From an uncultured Thalassospira sp. (GTDB lineage Bacteria > Pseudomonadota > Alphaproteobacteria > Rhodospirillales_A > Thalassospiraceae): a DNA stretch of 6,785 nt. The DNA is taken from positions 1 through 6,785 of the forward strand of contig CAMPHD010000183.1 in the NCBI GenBank assembly GCA_946885765.1, written 5' to 3'. Below the pieces are notes generated by a model. The model saw nothing but the letters and a program-made list of their open reading frames with translations. It made no database searches and was not told the origin of the DNA. The position numbers and the translations under genes were made by a program. Positions 1 to 6,785 of this stretch are shown here, in pieces (positions within the stretch are counted from its first letter, which is position 1; each line of letters starts with the position of its first letter).

Positions 1-228
1 GTCCTTGCGACCATCGACCGTGTGCGCAAATCGGGCATCGGGGTGATTTTCATTACCCATAACGTGCGCCATGCGATGGCGGTGGGCGACCGTTTCACGG
101 TGCTGAACCGTGGCCAGACACATGGCACGGCAAAGCGGGGCGAAATCAAACCCGAAGAATTGCAGGATCTGATGGCAGGTGGTCAGGAACTGGCCGAGCT
201 TGAAGGGTCGCTTGGGGGGACGATCTGA
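1..228 (+). CDS. Sugar (probably inositol) ABC transporter ATP-binding protein, C-terminal fragment
   Basis: The frame is open from the first base, so this is the 3' end (75 codons plus stop) of a gene that starts upstream; the GTG at 22 is internal. Visible are the last part of the nucleotide-binding domain and the H-loop: the hydrophobic strand GVIFITHN carries the switch histidine at residue 20 of the fragment, followed by VGDRFTVLNRG, the strand and turn normal at the end of sugar ABC ATPases. Walker A, the signature motif and Walker B must lie upstream. The tail ending in LGGTI resembles the single-domain, FrcA-like ATPases of carbohydrate importers in alphaproteobacteria, which work with a periplasmic binding protein and a permease at the inner membrane. 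Its stop codon overlaps the iolC start by one base (TGATG), so it is very likely co-transcribed. The inositol substrate is inferred from this linkage; another sugar is possible. Confidence 0.85.
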   Translation, partial: VLATIDRVRKSGIGVIFITHNVRHAMAVGDRFTVLNRGQTHGTAKRGEIKPEELQDLMAGGQELAELEGSLGGTI

Positions 229-2141
229 TGAAAAAGCTTGATGTCATTACCATCGGAAGATCGTCAGTCGATCTTTATGGCGCGCAGATCGGTGGCCGCC
301 TTGAGGATATGGCATCCTTTAGCAAATATATCGGTGGATCGCCCACCAATATGGCATGTGGCACTGCGCGGCTTGGCCTGAAATCGGCCCTGATTACGCG
401 GGTGGGGGACGAGCATATGGGCCGTTTCATCCGCGAACAGCTTGTGGCTGAAGGGGTTGATGTGCGTGGGGTGATTACCGATCCCGAACGCCTGACGGCC
501 CTTGTCCTTCTAGGGGTGCGTGATCAGGAACAGTTTCCGTTGATTTTCTATCGGGAAAACTGTGCCGATATGGCGTTGTGCGAGGATGATATTGACCCCG
601 AATTCATTGCCGATGCGCGATGCGTTACGGTGACAGGGACGCATTTATCGCATCCGCGCACCCGGGCCGCGGTTTTGAAAGCACTGAAACTGGCGCGGGA
701 AAACGGGGCCAAGACGGCACTTGATATCGATTACCGGCCCAATCTTTGGGGATTGTCGGGGCATGGGGATGGTGAAAACCGGTTCATTGCATCGGACAAG
801 GTCACCAAGGAACTGCAATCGACATTGCATCTTTTTGATCTGATTGTCGGGACCGAGGAAGAATTTCACATTGCCGGTGGCACGACAAATACCCTTGAGG
901 CGCTTGAGAATGTGCGGGTCACGTCGCATGCGGCACTGGTGTGCAAACGCGGACCGATGGGGGCGGTTGCCTTTACCGGCAAGATTGGCGCAAGTCTGGA
1001 TGACGGTATTTCCGGCCCCGGTTTCCCGGTCGAGGTGTTTAACGTTCTGGGCGCTGGTGATGGCTTCATGTCAGGCTTGCTCAAGGGCTGGCTGACGGAT
1101 CAGGATTGGGAAACGTCTCTTAAATATGCCAATGCGTGCGGCGCGTTTGCGGTGTCGCGGCATGGCTGTACGCCAGCCTATCCCAGTTGGGAAGAATTGC
1201 AGTTCTTCTTTAAGCGCGGGGTCAAAACCCCGGCACTGCGTCATGATGCGGAGCTTGAGCAGATCCATTGGTCGACCAACCGGATTGGTGACTGGCCGGA
1301 AATGCGGGTGTTTGCATTTGATCACCGATTGCAGCTTGAAGATCTGGCCGACGAGGTTGGTGTTTCGCGCGACCGGATCGGGCCGTTCAAGGAGCTTTGC
1401 CTGCGTTCTGTACGCGATGTGGCGGGTGATAAATCGGGTAATGGCATCCTGTGCGAGCCGCGGCTTGGCCGCGATGCGCTTTATGCCGCGGCGGGAACCG
1501 GACTTTGGATCGGGCGGCCGGTTGAATTGCCGGGATCGCGTCCGTTACGGTTGGAAATCGGCCCGGATATTGGCAGCAAGCTTGCGGAATGGCCGGTCGA
1601 GCATGTGGTGAAGGTGCTGTGTTTCTATCACCCCGATGACGACGCGGCGATGAAGGCCGATCAGGAAGGAACCATCAAGCGACTGGCAGACGGGGCGCGG
1701 GCCAACAGACTTGAATTCCTGTTGGAAATCATCCCGTCCAAGGTGGCGGCGTGTGATGATCAGACGACGGCAAAAATCATCGAGCGTTTTTATGAAATCG
1801 GGGTTTATCCCGATTGGTGGAAGCTGGAACCGATGAAGTCGGACGCGGCATGGCGTCATGCCTGTGACATGATTTCGCGCCATGATCCTTATTGCCGGGG
1901 CATCGTCGTTCTGGGTCTTGAAGCGCCCGAAGCCGAGCTGGTGGCAAGTTTCGAGGTTGCCGCCAAGCATGACATGGTCAAGGGATTTGCCGTCGGGCGG
2001 ACGATCTTTGCCGGGGTTGCGCGCGACTGGCTTGCGGGTAACATTGACGATCAAACAGCCGTTACACAGATGGCGGAAAAATATCGTGTGCTTTGCACCA
2101 CATGGGACGCAGCGCGCAAAAAATCGGGAGGAGCGGCATGA
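228..2141 (+). CDS. iolC: 5-dehydro-2-deoxygluconokinase fused to DUF2090 aldolase-like domain (IolC fusion)
   Basis: This 637-residue cytosolic protein has two domains. Residues 1 to about 325 are a PfkB/ribokinase-family sugar kinase: GRSSVDLYG near the start (10-18), the substrate-binding GGSPTN at 36-41, and the ATP-site GAGD at 275-278 with the catalytic base Asp278. It should phosphorylate 5-dehydro-2-deoxy-D-gluconate. Residues from about 345 to the end match the DUF2090 type, with FAFDHR at 362-367 and WWKLEP at 530-535. In Bacillus, IolC is only the kinase (about 325 residues) and a separate class II aldolase, IolJ, cuts the product. Here the extra domain probably does this, giving dihydroxyacetone phosphate and malonate semialdehyde; Lys532 is a plausible Schiff-base residue by analogy with class I aldolases (inference). 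The ATG at 228 overlaps the preceding stop and has a G-rich GGGGGGA ribosome site at about 215-220. The kinase call is firm, the aldolase role less so. Confidence 0.93.
   Translation: MKKLDVITIGRSSVDLYGAQIGGRLEDMASFSKYIGGSPTNMACGTARLGLKSALITRVGDEHMGRFIREQLVAEGVDVRGVITDPERLTALVLLGVRDQEQFPLIFYRENCADMALCEDDIDPEFIADARCVTVTGTHLSHPRTRAAVLKALKLARENGAKTALDIDYRPNLWGLSGHGDGENRFIASDKVTKELQSTLHLFDLIVGTEEEFHIAGGTTNTLEALENVRVTSHAALVCKRGPMGAVAFTGKIGASLDDGISGPGFPVEVFNVLGAGDGFMSGLLKGWLTDQDWETSLKYANACGAFAVSRHGCTPAYPSWEELQFFFKRGVKTPALRHDAELEQIHWSTNRIGDWPEMRVFAFDHRLQLEDLADEVGVSRDRIGPFKELCLRSVRDVAGDKSGNGILCEPRLGRDALYAAAGTGLWIGRPVELPGSRPLRLEIGPDIGSKLAEWPVEHVVKVLCFYHPDDDAAMKADQEGTIKRLADGARANRLEFLLEIIPSKVAACDDQTTAKIIERFYEIGVYPDWWKLEPMKSDAAWRHACDMISRHDPYCRGIVVLGLEAPEAELVASFEVAAKHDMVKGFAVGRTIFAGVARDWLAGNIDDQTAVTQMAEKYRVLCTTWDAARKKSGGAA
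2126..2133 (+). promoter_or_regulatory. Ribosome binding site that fixes the iolD start
   Basis: GGGAGGAG is a strong Shine-Dalgarno match four bases before the ATG at 2138, inside the last codons of iolC. It supports 2138 over the in-frame ATG at 2093, which would add 15 residues with no family likeness and lengthen the overlap with iolC to 49 bases. Confidence 0.8.
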
Positions 2142-3967
2142 AAACCGTTCGACTAACCGCCGCCCAAGCGATGGTGCGGTACTTAAGCAAACAGCAGAAC
2201 GAAGACGGTGTACCGTTTTTCGGCGGGTGCTGGGCCATTTTCGGTCATGGCAATGTTGCCGGAATTGGCGAGGCATTGCACGGCATCGGGGATGATTTCC
2301 CGACATGGCGCGGCCATAACGAGCAGGGCATGGCCCATGCCGCCATTGCCTATGCCAAGGCATCAAACCGCAAGCGCGCCATGGCGGTCACGACATCGAT
2401 CGGGCCGGGGGCGACCAATATGGTGACGGCGGCGGCCCTTGCGCATGTCAACCGCCTGCCGGTTCTGTTTATCCCCGGTGATGTATTTGCCAACCGCGCC
2501 CCTGATCCGGTTTTGCAGCAGGTCGAAGATTTCGGTGATGGCACGATTTCGGTCAATGATTGTTTCAAACCGGTCAGCCGTTATTTTGATCGCATCATGC
2601 GCGCCGAGCAGCTTTTGACCGCCCTGCCACGCGCCATGGCGACCCTGACCGATCCGGCCGATTGCGGCCCGGTGACATTGGCATTCTGTCAGGACGTGCA
2701 GGCAGAGGCATTTGACTGGCCCGAAAGTTTCTTTGACACCAAAGTCTGGAAAACCCGGCGCCCGCGCGCCGATCTGGATCAGCTTGACGCGGCGGTGGCG
2801 GCGATCAGGGCGGCCAAACAGCCGGTGATCATTGCCGGTGGCGGGGTGCATTATGCAGGGGCGTGTGATGCCCTGGCCGAGTTCGCCCATCGTCACAATA
2901 TTCCGGTCGGGGAAACGCAGGCGGGCAAATCATCCATGCCGTGGGATGATGATCTTAACCTTGGTTCCATTGGCGTCACGGGGGCCAGTAGTGCCAACGC
3001 GATTGCCGAAAAATCCGACCTGATCATTGCGGTTGGCACACGGTTGCAGGATTTTTCCACCGGAAGCTGGGCCCTTTTCAAGCACCCGGACCGTCGCATC
3101 CTGTCGATCAATGTCGCATCCTATGACGCGGCCAAACACAATGCGATTGCGGTGACGGGGGATGCCAAGGTGACCTTGGCCGAGATCGGCGGGATGCTTG
3201 GCGATTACCGGGCACCGGCGATTGATGCCGGGCTTAAATCCGACTGGATCGCGGCGGTGGACAAGGTTACGGCAACGCCGACGGGCAATGCCCTTCCGAC
3301 CGATGCACAGGTGATTGGTGCGGTTCAGCGCAGTGTTGATGACGATGCGATTGTGGTTTGTGCGGCGGGTGGTCTGCCCGGCGAGTTGCACAAGCTTTGG
3401 AAGGCAGTAAAACCCAACGGTTATCACGTTGAATACGGCTTTTCCTGCATGGGATATGAAATTGCCGGTGGGCTTGGTGTCAAGATGGCACAGCCCGACC
3501 GCGAGGTCGTCGTGATGGTCGGTGACGGGTCATATATGATGATGAATTCCGAACTGGCGACCAGTGTGATGCTGGGCCACAAGATCATCACCGTGATCCT
3601 TGATAACCGTGGCTTTGGCTGTATCAACCGGCTGCAGATGGCAACCGGCGGGGAGAGTTTCAACAACCTTCTGGATACCGCACGCCATGTGGTACCGTCC
3701 GCGATTGATTTCACCGCACATGCCGGGTCGATGGGGGCGATTGCCGAAAAGGTATCGTCGATCAGCGAACTGGAAGCGGCGATGGAACGTGCCCGCAAGG
3801 CAGACCGTTCCTATGCCATTGTCATTGATACCGATCCCCTGCCAAGCACCGATGAAGGTGGTCATTGGTGGGATGTTGCCGTGCCCGAAGTTTCGGTGCG
3901 GCCAACGGTGAACGAGGCACGCAAAAATTACGAAGCTGCGCTTAAACAACAGCGCCCCGGAGATTAA
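2138..3967 (+). CDS. iolD: 3D-(3,5/4)-trihydroxycyclohexane-1,2-dione hydrolase (acylhydrolase), ThDP-dependent
   Basis: The 609-residue protein is a thiamine-diphosphate enzyme of the acetolactate-synthase fold. It hydrolytically opens the ring of the inositol-derived dione to give 5-deoxy-D-glucuronate. The N-terminal PYR domain holds the [11 protein letters not shown] stretch with the cofactor-activating Glu62. A central domain of about residues 215-350 has the AGGGVHYAG turn. The C-terminal PP domain carries the ThDP-Mg motif: GDGS at 462-465 (Asp463), ending at DN 489-490 (Asn490), a 27-residue spacing as expected. Length and the [20 protein letters not shown] region near the N terminus are typical of IolD rather than of acetolactate synthase or other family members. 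The start at 2138 overlaps the iolC stop in an ATGA arrangement, implying translational coupling. No key residue is missing. Confidence 0.95.
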   Translation: MKTVRLTAAQAMVRYLSKQQNEDGVPFFGGCWAIFGHGNVAGIGEALHGIGDDFPTWRGHNEQGMAHAAIAYAKASNRKRAMAVTTSIGPGATNMVTAAALAHVNRLPVLFIPGDVFANRAPDPVLQQVEDFGDGTISVNDCFKPVSRYFDRIMRAEQLLTALPRAMATLTDPADCGPVTLAFCQDVQAEAFDWPESFFDTKVWKTRRPRADLDQLDAAVAAIRAAKQPVIIAGGGVHYAGACDALAEFAHRHNIPVGETQAGKSSMPWDDDLNLGSIGVTGASSANAIAEKSDLIIAVGTRLQDFSTGSWALFKHPDRRILSINVASYDAAKHNAIAVTGDAKVTLAEIGGMLGDYRAPAIDAGLKSDWIAAVDKVTATPTGNALPTDAQVIGAVQRSVDDDAIVVCAAGGLPGELHKLWKAVKPNGYHVEYGFSCMGYEIAGGLGVKMAQPDREVVVMVGDGSYMMMNSELATSVMLGHKIITVILDNRGFGCINRLQMATGGESFNNLLDTARHVVPSAIDFTAHAGSMGAIAEKVSSISELEAAMERARKADRSYAIVIDTDPLPSTDEGGHWWDVAVPEVSVRPTVNEARKNYEAALKQQRPGD

Positions 3968-3971
3968 GAAA

Positions 3972-4877
3972 ATGATCCTTTACGGTACCAACCCGATTGC
4001 CTGGTCCAATGACGATGATCAGACGCTGGGTGCTGAAATCAGCCTTGAAACCTGTTTGTCCGAAGCAGGTGAAATCGGTTTTGACGGGATTGAAAAAGGC
4101 CACAAGATGCCGACCGAACCGGCGGCACTGAAGGCCAAGCTTGATCCCAACGGGCTTAAATTCGTTTCGGGCTGGCATTCGCTTAATCTTCTGACCCATT
4201 CGGTCGAGGACGAGAAAAAGGCGATCCAGCCGCATCTGGATTTGCTGAAAGCCATGGGATGCAAGGTTTGCATCGTGTGCGAAACCAGCAATGCGATCCA
4301 CGGCAATGACAATGCGGCCCTGATCGATAGCCCGGTTTTGCCAGCGGACAAATGGGCGAAATTTGGCGCGGACGTCGAGGCGATTGCCGCCTATTGCGCC
4401 GATCAGGGTGTCACATTGGTGTATCACCACCACATGGGCACGATTGTTGAAACGGCCGATGAAATTCATCAATTCATGGCCCATACCGGCCCGAAAACGC
4501 ATCTGTTGCTGGATACAGGGCATGCATGGTTTGGCGGGGCAAATCCCGAAGAACTGGCAAGCCGTTATATGGATCGGGTCGCCCATATCCATTGCAAAAA
4601 CGTGCGTCCGAAAATTGCCGAGCAGGTGCGCAATCAGCATCTGAGCTTCCTTGAAGGGGTGCGCCGCGGCGTGTTTACCGTGCCCGGTGACGAGGAAGGC
4701 ATTGTTGATTTTGAACCGGTTCTGAAAATCGCGGCCGAGCATGATTATTCCGGCTGGCTGGTGATTGAGGCCGAACAGGACCCGGTTGTGCGCAACCCGT
4801 TCAAATATCAGTCGATGGGGCTTAAGGCGCTTCGTGCGATGGCGCAGAAAACCGGACTGGATAAGGGAGAAGCCTGA
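3972..4877 (+). CDS. iolE: Myo-inosose-2 dehydratase
   Basis: This 301-residue cytosolic enzyme belongs to the xylose-isomerase-like TIM-barrel (AP endonuclease 2) family. It removes water from 2-keto-myo-inositol to give the trihydroxycyclohexane dione used by IolD. The N terminus [15 protein letters not shown] and the early [12 protein letters not shown] (37-48) are characteristic of IolE. Likely metal and substrate residues lie at the strand ends: HHH at 152-154 with MGTIVE after it, LLLDTGH at 178-184, HIHCKN at 205-210 and VIEAEQD at 264-270. The isomerase IolI and the protein IolH share this fold, but the N terminus and the position between iolD and iolB favour IolE. The start lies 4 bases after the iolD stop, with GGAG at 3959-3962 as ribosome site nine bases ahead. 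Confidence 0.94.
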   Translation: MILYGTNPIAWSNDDDQTLGAEISLETCLSEAGEIGFDGIEKGHKMPTEPAALKAKLDPNGLKFVSGWHSLNLLTHSVEDEKKAIQPHLDLLKAMGCKVCIVCETSNAIHGNDNAALIDSPVLPADKWAKFGADVEAIAAYCADQGVTLVYHHHMGTIVETADEIHQFMAHTGPKTHLLLDTGHAWFGGANPEELASRYMDRVAHIHCKNVRPKIAEQVRNQHLSFLEGVRRGVFTVPGDEEGIVDFEPVLKIAAEHDYSGWLVIEAEQDPVVRNPFKYQSMGLKALRAMAQKTGLDKGEA

Positions 4878-5680
4878 TGGCCGATCTGCTGAGAAAACCG
4901 TCGAGGACCCGTGGAAAGGTCCATGACATTACCGCCCAAAGTGCCAATTGGGGCTATGTCGGGTTCGGGCTTTATCACCTGAAAGCCGGTGAAACGGCAG
5001 CCGAGGCGACGGGCGACCGCGAAGTGATTTTGGTCCTTGTCGAAGGCAAGGCCGAAATCGCGGTGGGCGATCAGAATTTCGGGGAACTGGGCAAACGCAT
5101 GAGCGTGTTTGAACGTATCCCGCCAGCCTGTGTTTATGCGCCCAACGATGCCAACTGGAATGCGAAGGCCACAACCGATTGCGTTCTGGCGGTCTGCACC
5201 GCACCGGGCAAGGGCAATTACCCGGCCCGCGTGATCAGCGATATCGAGCTGGTCGAACGCGGCAAGGGGGCCAATACCCGGTACATCCACCCGATCGCGA
5301 TGGAGGAAAAGGATATTGCCGATAGTCTGCTTGTGACCGAGGTTTTCACCCCGTCGGGCCATTGGTCAAGTTATCCGCCGCATCGCCATGACGAGGATAA
5401 TTATCCCGACATGACATACCTTGAGGAAACCTATTATCACCGGCTTAACCCCAAGCAGGGATTTGGTTTCCAGCGGGTGTTTACCGAGGATGGGGAGCTT
5501 GACGAAACCATGGCGGTTTCGGATGGCGACGTGGTGCTGGTGCCCAAGGGGCATCACCCGTGCGGCAGTCCTTATGGCTATGAGATGTATTATCTGAATG
5601 TCATGGCCGGACCGATGCGCAAATGGCGGTTCCAGAACCATCCCGATCATGACTGGATTTTCCAGCGCGACAGCAAATAA
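4877..5680 (+). CDS. iolB: 5-deoxy-glucuronate isomerase
   Basis: This 267-residue protein is a KduI/IolB-family double cupin that isomerises 5-deoxy-D-glucuronate to 5-dehydro-2-deoxy-D-gluconate, the substrate of the IolC kinase. The second cupin shows the metal site: PPHRHD at 167-172 (His169, His171), EETYYHR at 183-189 (Glu184 the probable ligand) and PKGHHP at 223-228 with a further histidine. The first cupin half (about 25-115) has the expected GxxEIAVG strand pattern but no obvious metal set, as is usual for these proteins. The ring-opened sugar-acid isomerase KduI of pectin breakdown is the nearest alternative; length and gene context decide for IolB. The ATG shares one base with the iolE stop (TGATG), and AAGGGAG at 4863-4869 serves as ribosome site. 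Confidence 0.95.
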   Translation: MADLLRKPSRTRGKVHDITAQSANWGYVGFGLYHLKAGETAAEATGDREVILVLVEGKAEIAVGDQNFGELGKRMSVFERIPPACVYAPNDANWNAKATTDCVLAVCTAPGKGNYPARVISDIELVERGKGANTRYIHPIAMEEKDIADSLLVTEVFTPSGHWSSYPPHRHDEDNYPDMTYLEETYYHRLNPKQGFGFQRVFTEDGELDETMAVSDGDVVLVPKGHHPCGSPYGYEMYYLNVMAGPMRKWRFQNHPDHDWIFQRDSK

Positions 5681-5704
5681 CCCGTTTTCCGTATTCCCGT
5701 TTTC
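5681..5704 (+). repeat. 9-bp direct repeat in the iolB-iolG gap
   Basis: CCCGTTTTC occurs at 5681-5689 and again at 5696-5704, a period of 15 bases, directly after the iolB stop. It lies in the only sizeable gap of the cluster. It could be a regulator site or chance in a short C/T-rich stretch; there is no hairpin here that would act as a terminator. Confidence 0.5.
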
Positions 5705-5721
5705 GCAACATTTGTCCTTTC

Positions 5722-5725
5722 AGGA
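5722..5725 (+). promoter_or_regulatory. Ribosome binding site deciding the iolG start
   Basis: AGGA is the only purine-rich ribosome-site candidate ahead of iolG. Its last base is the A of the ATG at 5725, so it cannot serve that codon, while it sits eight bases before the in-frame ATG at 5734. This favours the later start. Confidence 0.55.
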
Positions 5726-5733
5726 TGTCAAAC

Positions 5734-6723
5734 ATGCTTAATATCGGACTTCTTGGTGCTGGCCGTATCGGCATCACCCACGCCAAAGCCGTTCAGGCCC
5801 TGCCAAATGCCAAAATCGCCAAGGTTTTCGACCCGGTGGATGCCGCGGCGGAAAACGCCATTGCCCTGACCGGGGCGACCCGTGCAACGGTCGAGGAAAT
5901 CATGGCGGATGGCAATATTCACGCCGTTATCATTGCGACCCCAACCGACCTTCATGCCGATCAGATCGAACTGGCCGCACGGGCGGGCAAGGCGATTTTC
6001 TGTGAAAAGCCGGTTGACCTGGATGCCGGGCGGGTGCGCGATTGCCTGAAGGTGGTTGAAGAAACCGGTGTGGTCCTGATGGTGGGCTTCAACCGCCGTT
6101 TTGACCCCAGTTTTGCGCGCCTTCGGGCCGAAATTGACCACGGTGCGATTGGTGATGTTGAAATGGTGCAGATCACATCGCGTGATCCGTCCGCGCCGCC
6201 GGTTGATTATATCAAACGGTCGGGCGGGCTTTTCCGCGATATGATGATCCATGACCTTGACATGGCGCGCTTCCTTCTGGGTGAGGAGATTGTATCGGTC
6301 TATGCCACCGGTGCGGTCCTGACCGATCCGGCGATCAAGGCGACCGGTGATGTCGATAGTGCGGCGGCAACCCTTCGGACCAAAAGTGGCCGGATGGCGG
6401 TGATTACCAATTCGCGCCGTGCGACATATGGCTATGACCAGCGCATCGAAGTGCATGGCTCAAAGGGGCTTGTCGAGGCCGGAAACCATCGCACCACATC
6501 GGTGACGGTCGCGAACGGTGCGGGCTATAAAGCCGAACCATTGATGGATTTCTTCATGTCGCGTTATGCCGATGCCTATCGCATCGAACTGACGACTTTC
6601 TGTGATGTGGTGGCGGGTAAAACCAGTAATTATCCAAGTGGTGCAGATGGCCTGAAAGCGTTGATTCTGGCCGATGCGGCGCTTGAATCGCTTGCGAGTG
6701 GCAAGGAAGTTCTGGTCGGGTAA
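5734..6723 (+). CDS. iolG: Inositol 2-dehydrogenase (NAD+)
   Basis: This Gfo/Idh/MocA-family oxidoreductase (329 residues from the chosen start) catalyses the first step, NAD-dependent oxidation of myo-inositol to 2-keto-myo-inositol. The N-terminal Rossmann fold has GLLGAGRIG at 5-13. The acidic Asp33 in VFDPVD fits NAD rather than NADP. EKPVD at 91-95 supplies the catalytic Lys92. The family's Asp-x3-His pair is present in GGLFRDMMIHD, as Asp169 and His173. The C-terminal half is the usual alpha/beta substrate domain, and length is normal. An in-frame ATG at 5725 would add MSN, but the AGGA ribosome site abuts it, so 5734 is preferred. This is the only gene in the cluster separated by a real gap, so it might have extra control. 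Activity on scyllo- or D-chiro-inositol cannot be excluded from sequence alone, but the linkage to iolB-E makes myo-inositol the likely substrate. Confidence 0.92.
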   Translation: MLNIGLLGAGRIGITHAKAVQALPNAKIAKVFDPVDAAAENAIALTGATRATVEEIMADGNIHAVIIATPTDLHADQIELAARAGKAIFCEKPVDLDAGRVRDCLKVVEETGVVLMVGFNRRFDPSFARLRAEIDHGAIGDVEMVQITSRDPSAPPVDYIKRSGGLFRDMMIHDLDMARFLLGEEIVSVYATGAVLTDPAIKATGDVDSAAATLRTKSGRMAVITNSRRATYGYDQRIEVHGSKGLVEAGNHRTTSVTVANGAGYKAEPLMDFFMSRYADAYRIELTTFCDVVAGKTSNYPSGADGLKALILADAALESLASGKEVLVG

Positions 6724-6744
6724 GCGAAAAAAATCGTCGGACCT

Positions 6745-6761
6745 ATCAAAAAGTTCTTGAT
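6745..6761. repeat. 17-bp imperfect palindrome downstream of iolG
   Basis: The arms ATCAA and TTGAT flank AAAGTTC; around the central G at 6753, seven of eight base pairs are symmetric. It lies in the AT-rich stretch after iolG and its right arm overlaps the candidate -35 box at 6757. It could be an operator for the next transcription unit. As an RNA hairpin it would be short and almost all A-U, so a strong terminator is unlikely despite the T-rich bases that follow. Confidence 0.4.
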
Positions 6762-6785
6762 TTGTTCTTTTCTATCTGATATAAG
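6757..6785 (+). promoter_or_regulatory. Candidate sigma70-type promoter facing out of the window
   Basis: TTGATT at 6757-6762 and TATAAG at 6780-6785 match the -35 and -10 consensus at 4 of 6 and 5 of 6 positions with an ideal 17-base spacer, in a stretch much richer in A and T than the genes around it. It would drive a gene beyond the window's end. AT-rich DNA yields such matches by chance, so this is tentative. Confidence 0.35.

Noticed and set aside
2093..2137. Upstream in-frame ATG extending iolD by 15 residues
   Set aside because: The added residues come from the end of iolC in another frame; the ATG at 2138 has a strong GGGAGGAG site and a standard ATGA overlap.
1545..2366. 273-codon open frame on the minus strand across the iolC-iolD junction
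   Set aside because: It lies antisense to two well-supported enzymes, has a low-complexity Arg/His/Cys-rich composition typical of shadow frames in GC-rich DNA, and shows no recognisable motif.
3942..4742. 266-codon minus-strand open frame opposite iolE
   Set aside because: Mirror frame of iolE with no family likeness; iolE has full-length family motifs on the + strand.
5681..5733. Rhizobial IolR-type operator (GGAA-N6-TTCC, as I recall it) in the iolB-iolG gap
   Set aside because: No such pattern is present in this gap or in the bases after iolG.
5728..6456. 242-codon minus-strand open frame opposite iolG
   Set aside because: Shadow of iolG, with His/Arg-rich composition and no domain signature.
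6724..6785. Rho-independent terminator after iolG
   Set aside because: No GC-rich hairpin followed by a T run is visible; the only symmetric element is A/T-rich and weak. The operon may continue or end in another way.
1..6785. A previously undescribed system, mobile element or CRISPR array
   Set aside because: The window is filled with recognisable inositol-catabolism genes of normal length and uniform composition; no repeats array, integrase, transposase or unknown gene is present.

Overview
The window is a compact, single-strand run of genes for myo-inositol breakdown. All of it reads on the + strand and nearly every base is coding. Moderately high GC, codon endings rich in G and C, and the protein style (a rhizobial-type single-domain sugar ABC ATPase and an IolC fused to a DUF2090 domain) point to an alphaproteobacterium. 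A Thalassospira-like member of the Rhodospirillales is my best guess, made from general resemblance only.

Layout: the last 75 codons of a sugar ABC-transporter ATPase (1-228), then iolC fused to a DUF2090 aldolase-like domain (228-2141), iolD (2138-3967), iolE (3972-4877), iolB (4877-5680) and iolG (5734-6723, or from 5725). The first five genes overlap by 1 or 4 bases or lie 4 bases apart, so they look like one translationally coupled transcript that begins upstream of the window. Only iolB-iolG has a real gap (53 bases to the preferred start), and it contains a 9-bp direct repeat. The last 62 bases (6724-6785) are AT-rich, with an imperfect palindrome and a possible sigma70-type promoter facing out of the window.

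Together the enzymes cover inositol to C3 units. IolG oxidises myo-inositol to 2-keto-myo-inositol, IolE dehydrates it to the cyclohexane dione, and IolD hydrolytically opens the ring to 5-deoxy-glucuronate. IolB isomerises that to 5-dehydro-2-deoxygluconate. The IolC kinase domain phosphorylates it, and the DUF2090 domain probably cleaves the product to dihydroxyacetone phosphate and malonate semialdehyde. The last enzyme (IolA/MmsA, malonate semialdehyde dehydrogenase), a regulator and the other transporter subunits are not in the window. The upstream ATPase is probably part of the inositol importer.

I found no mobile element, CRISPR array, RNA gene or unknown system. This is a well-known pathway; the points worth a second look are the kinase-aldolase fusion and the small non-coding sites.
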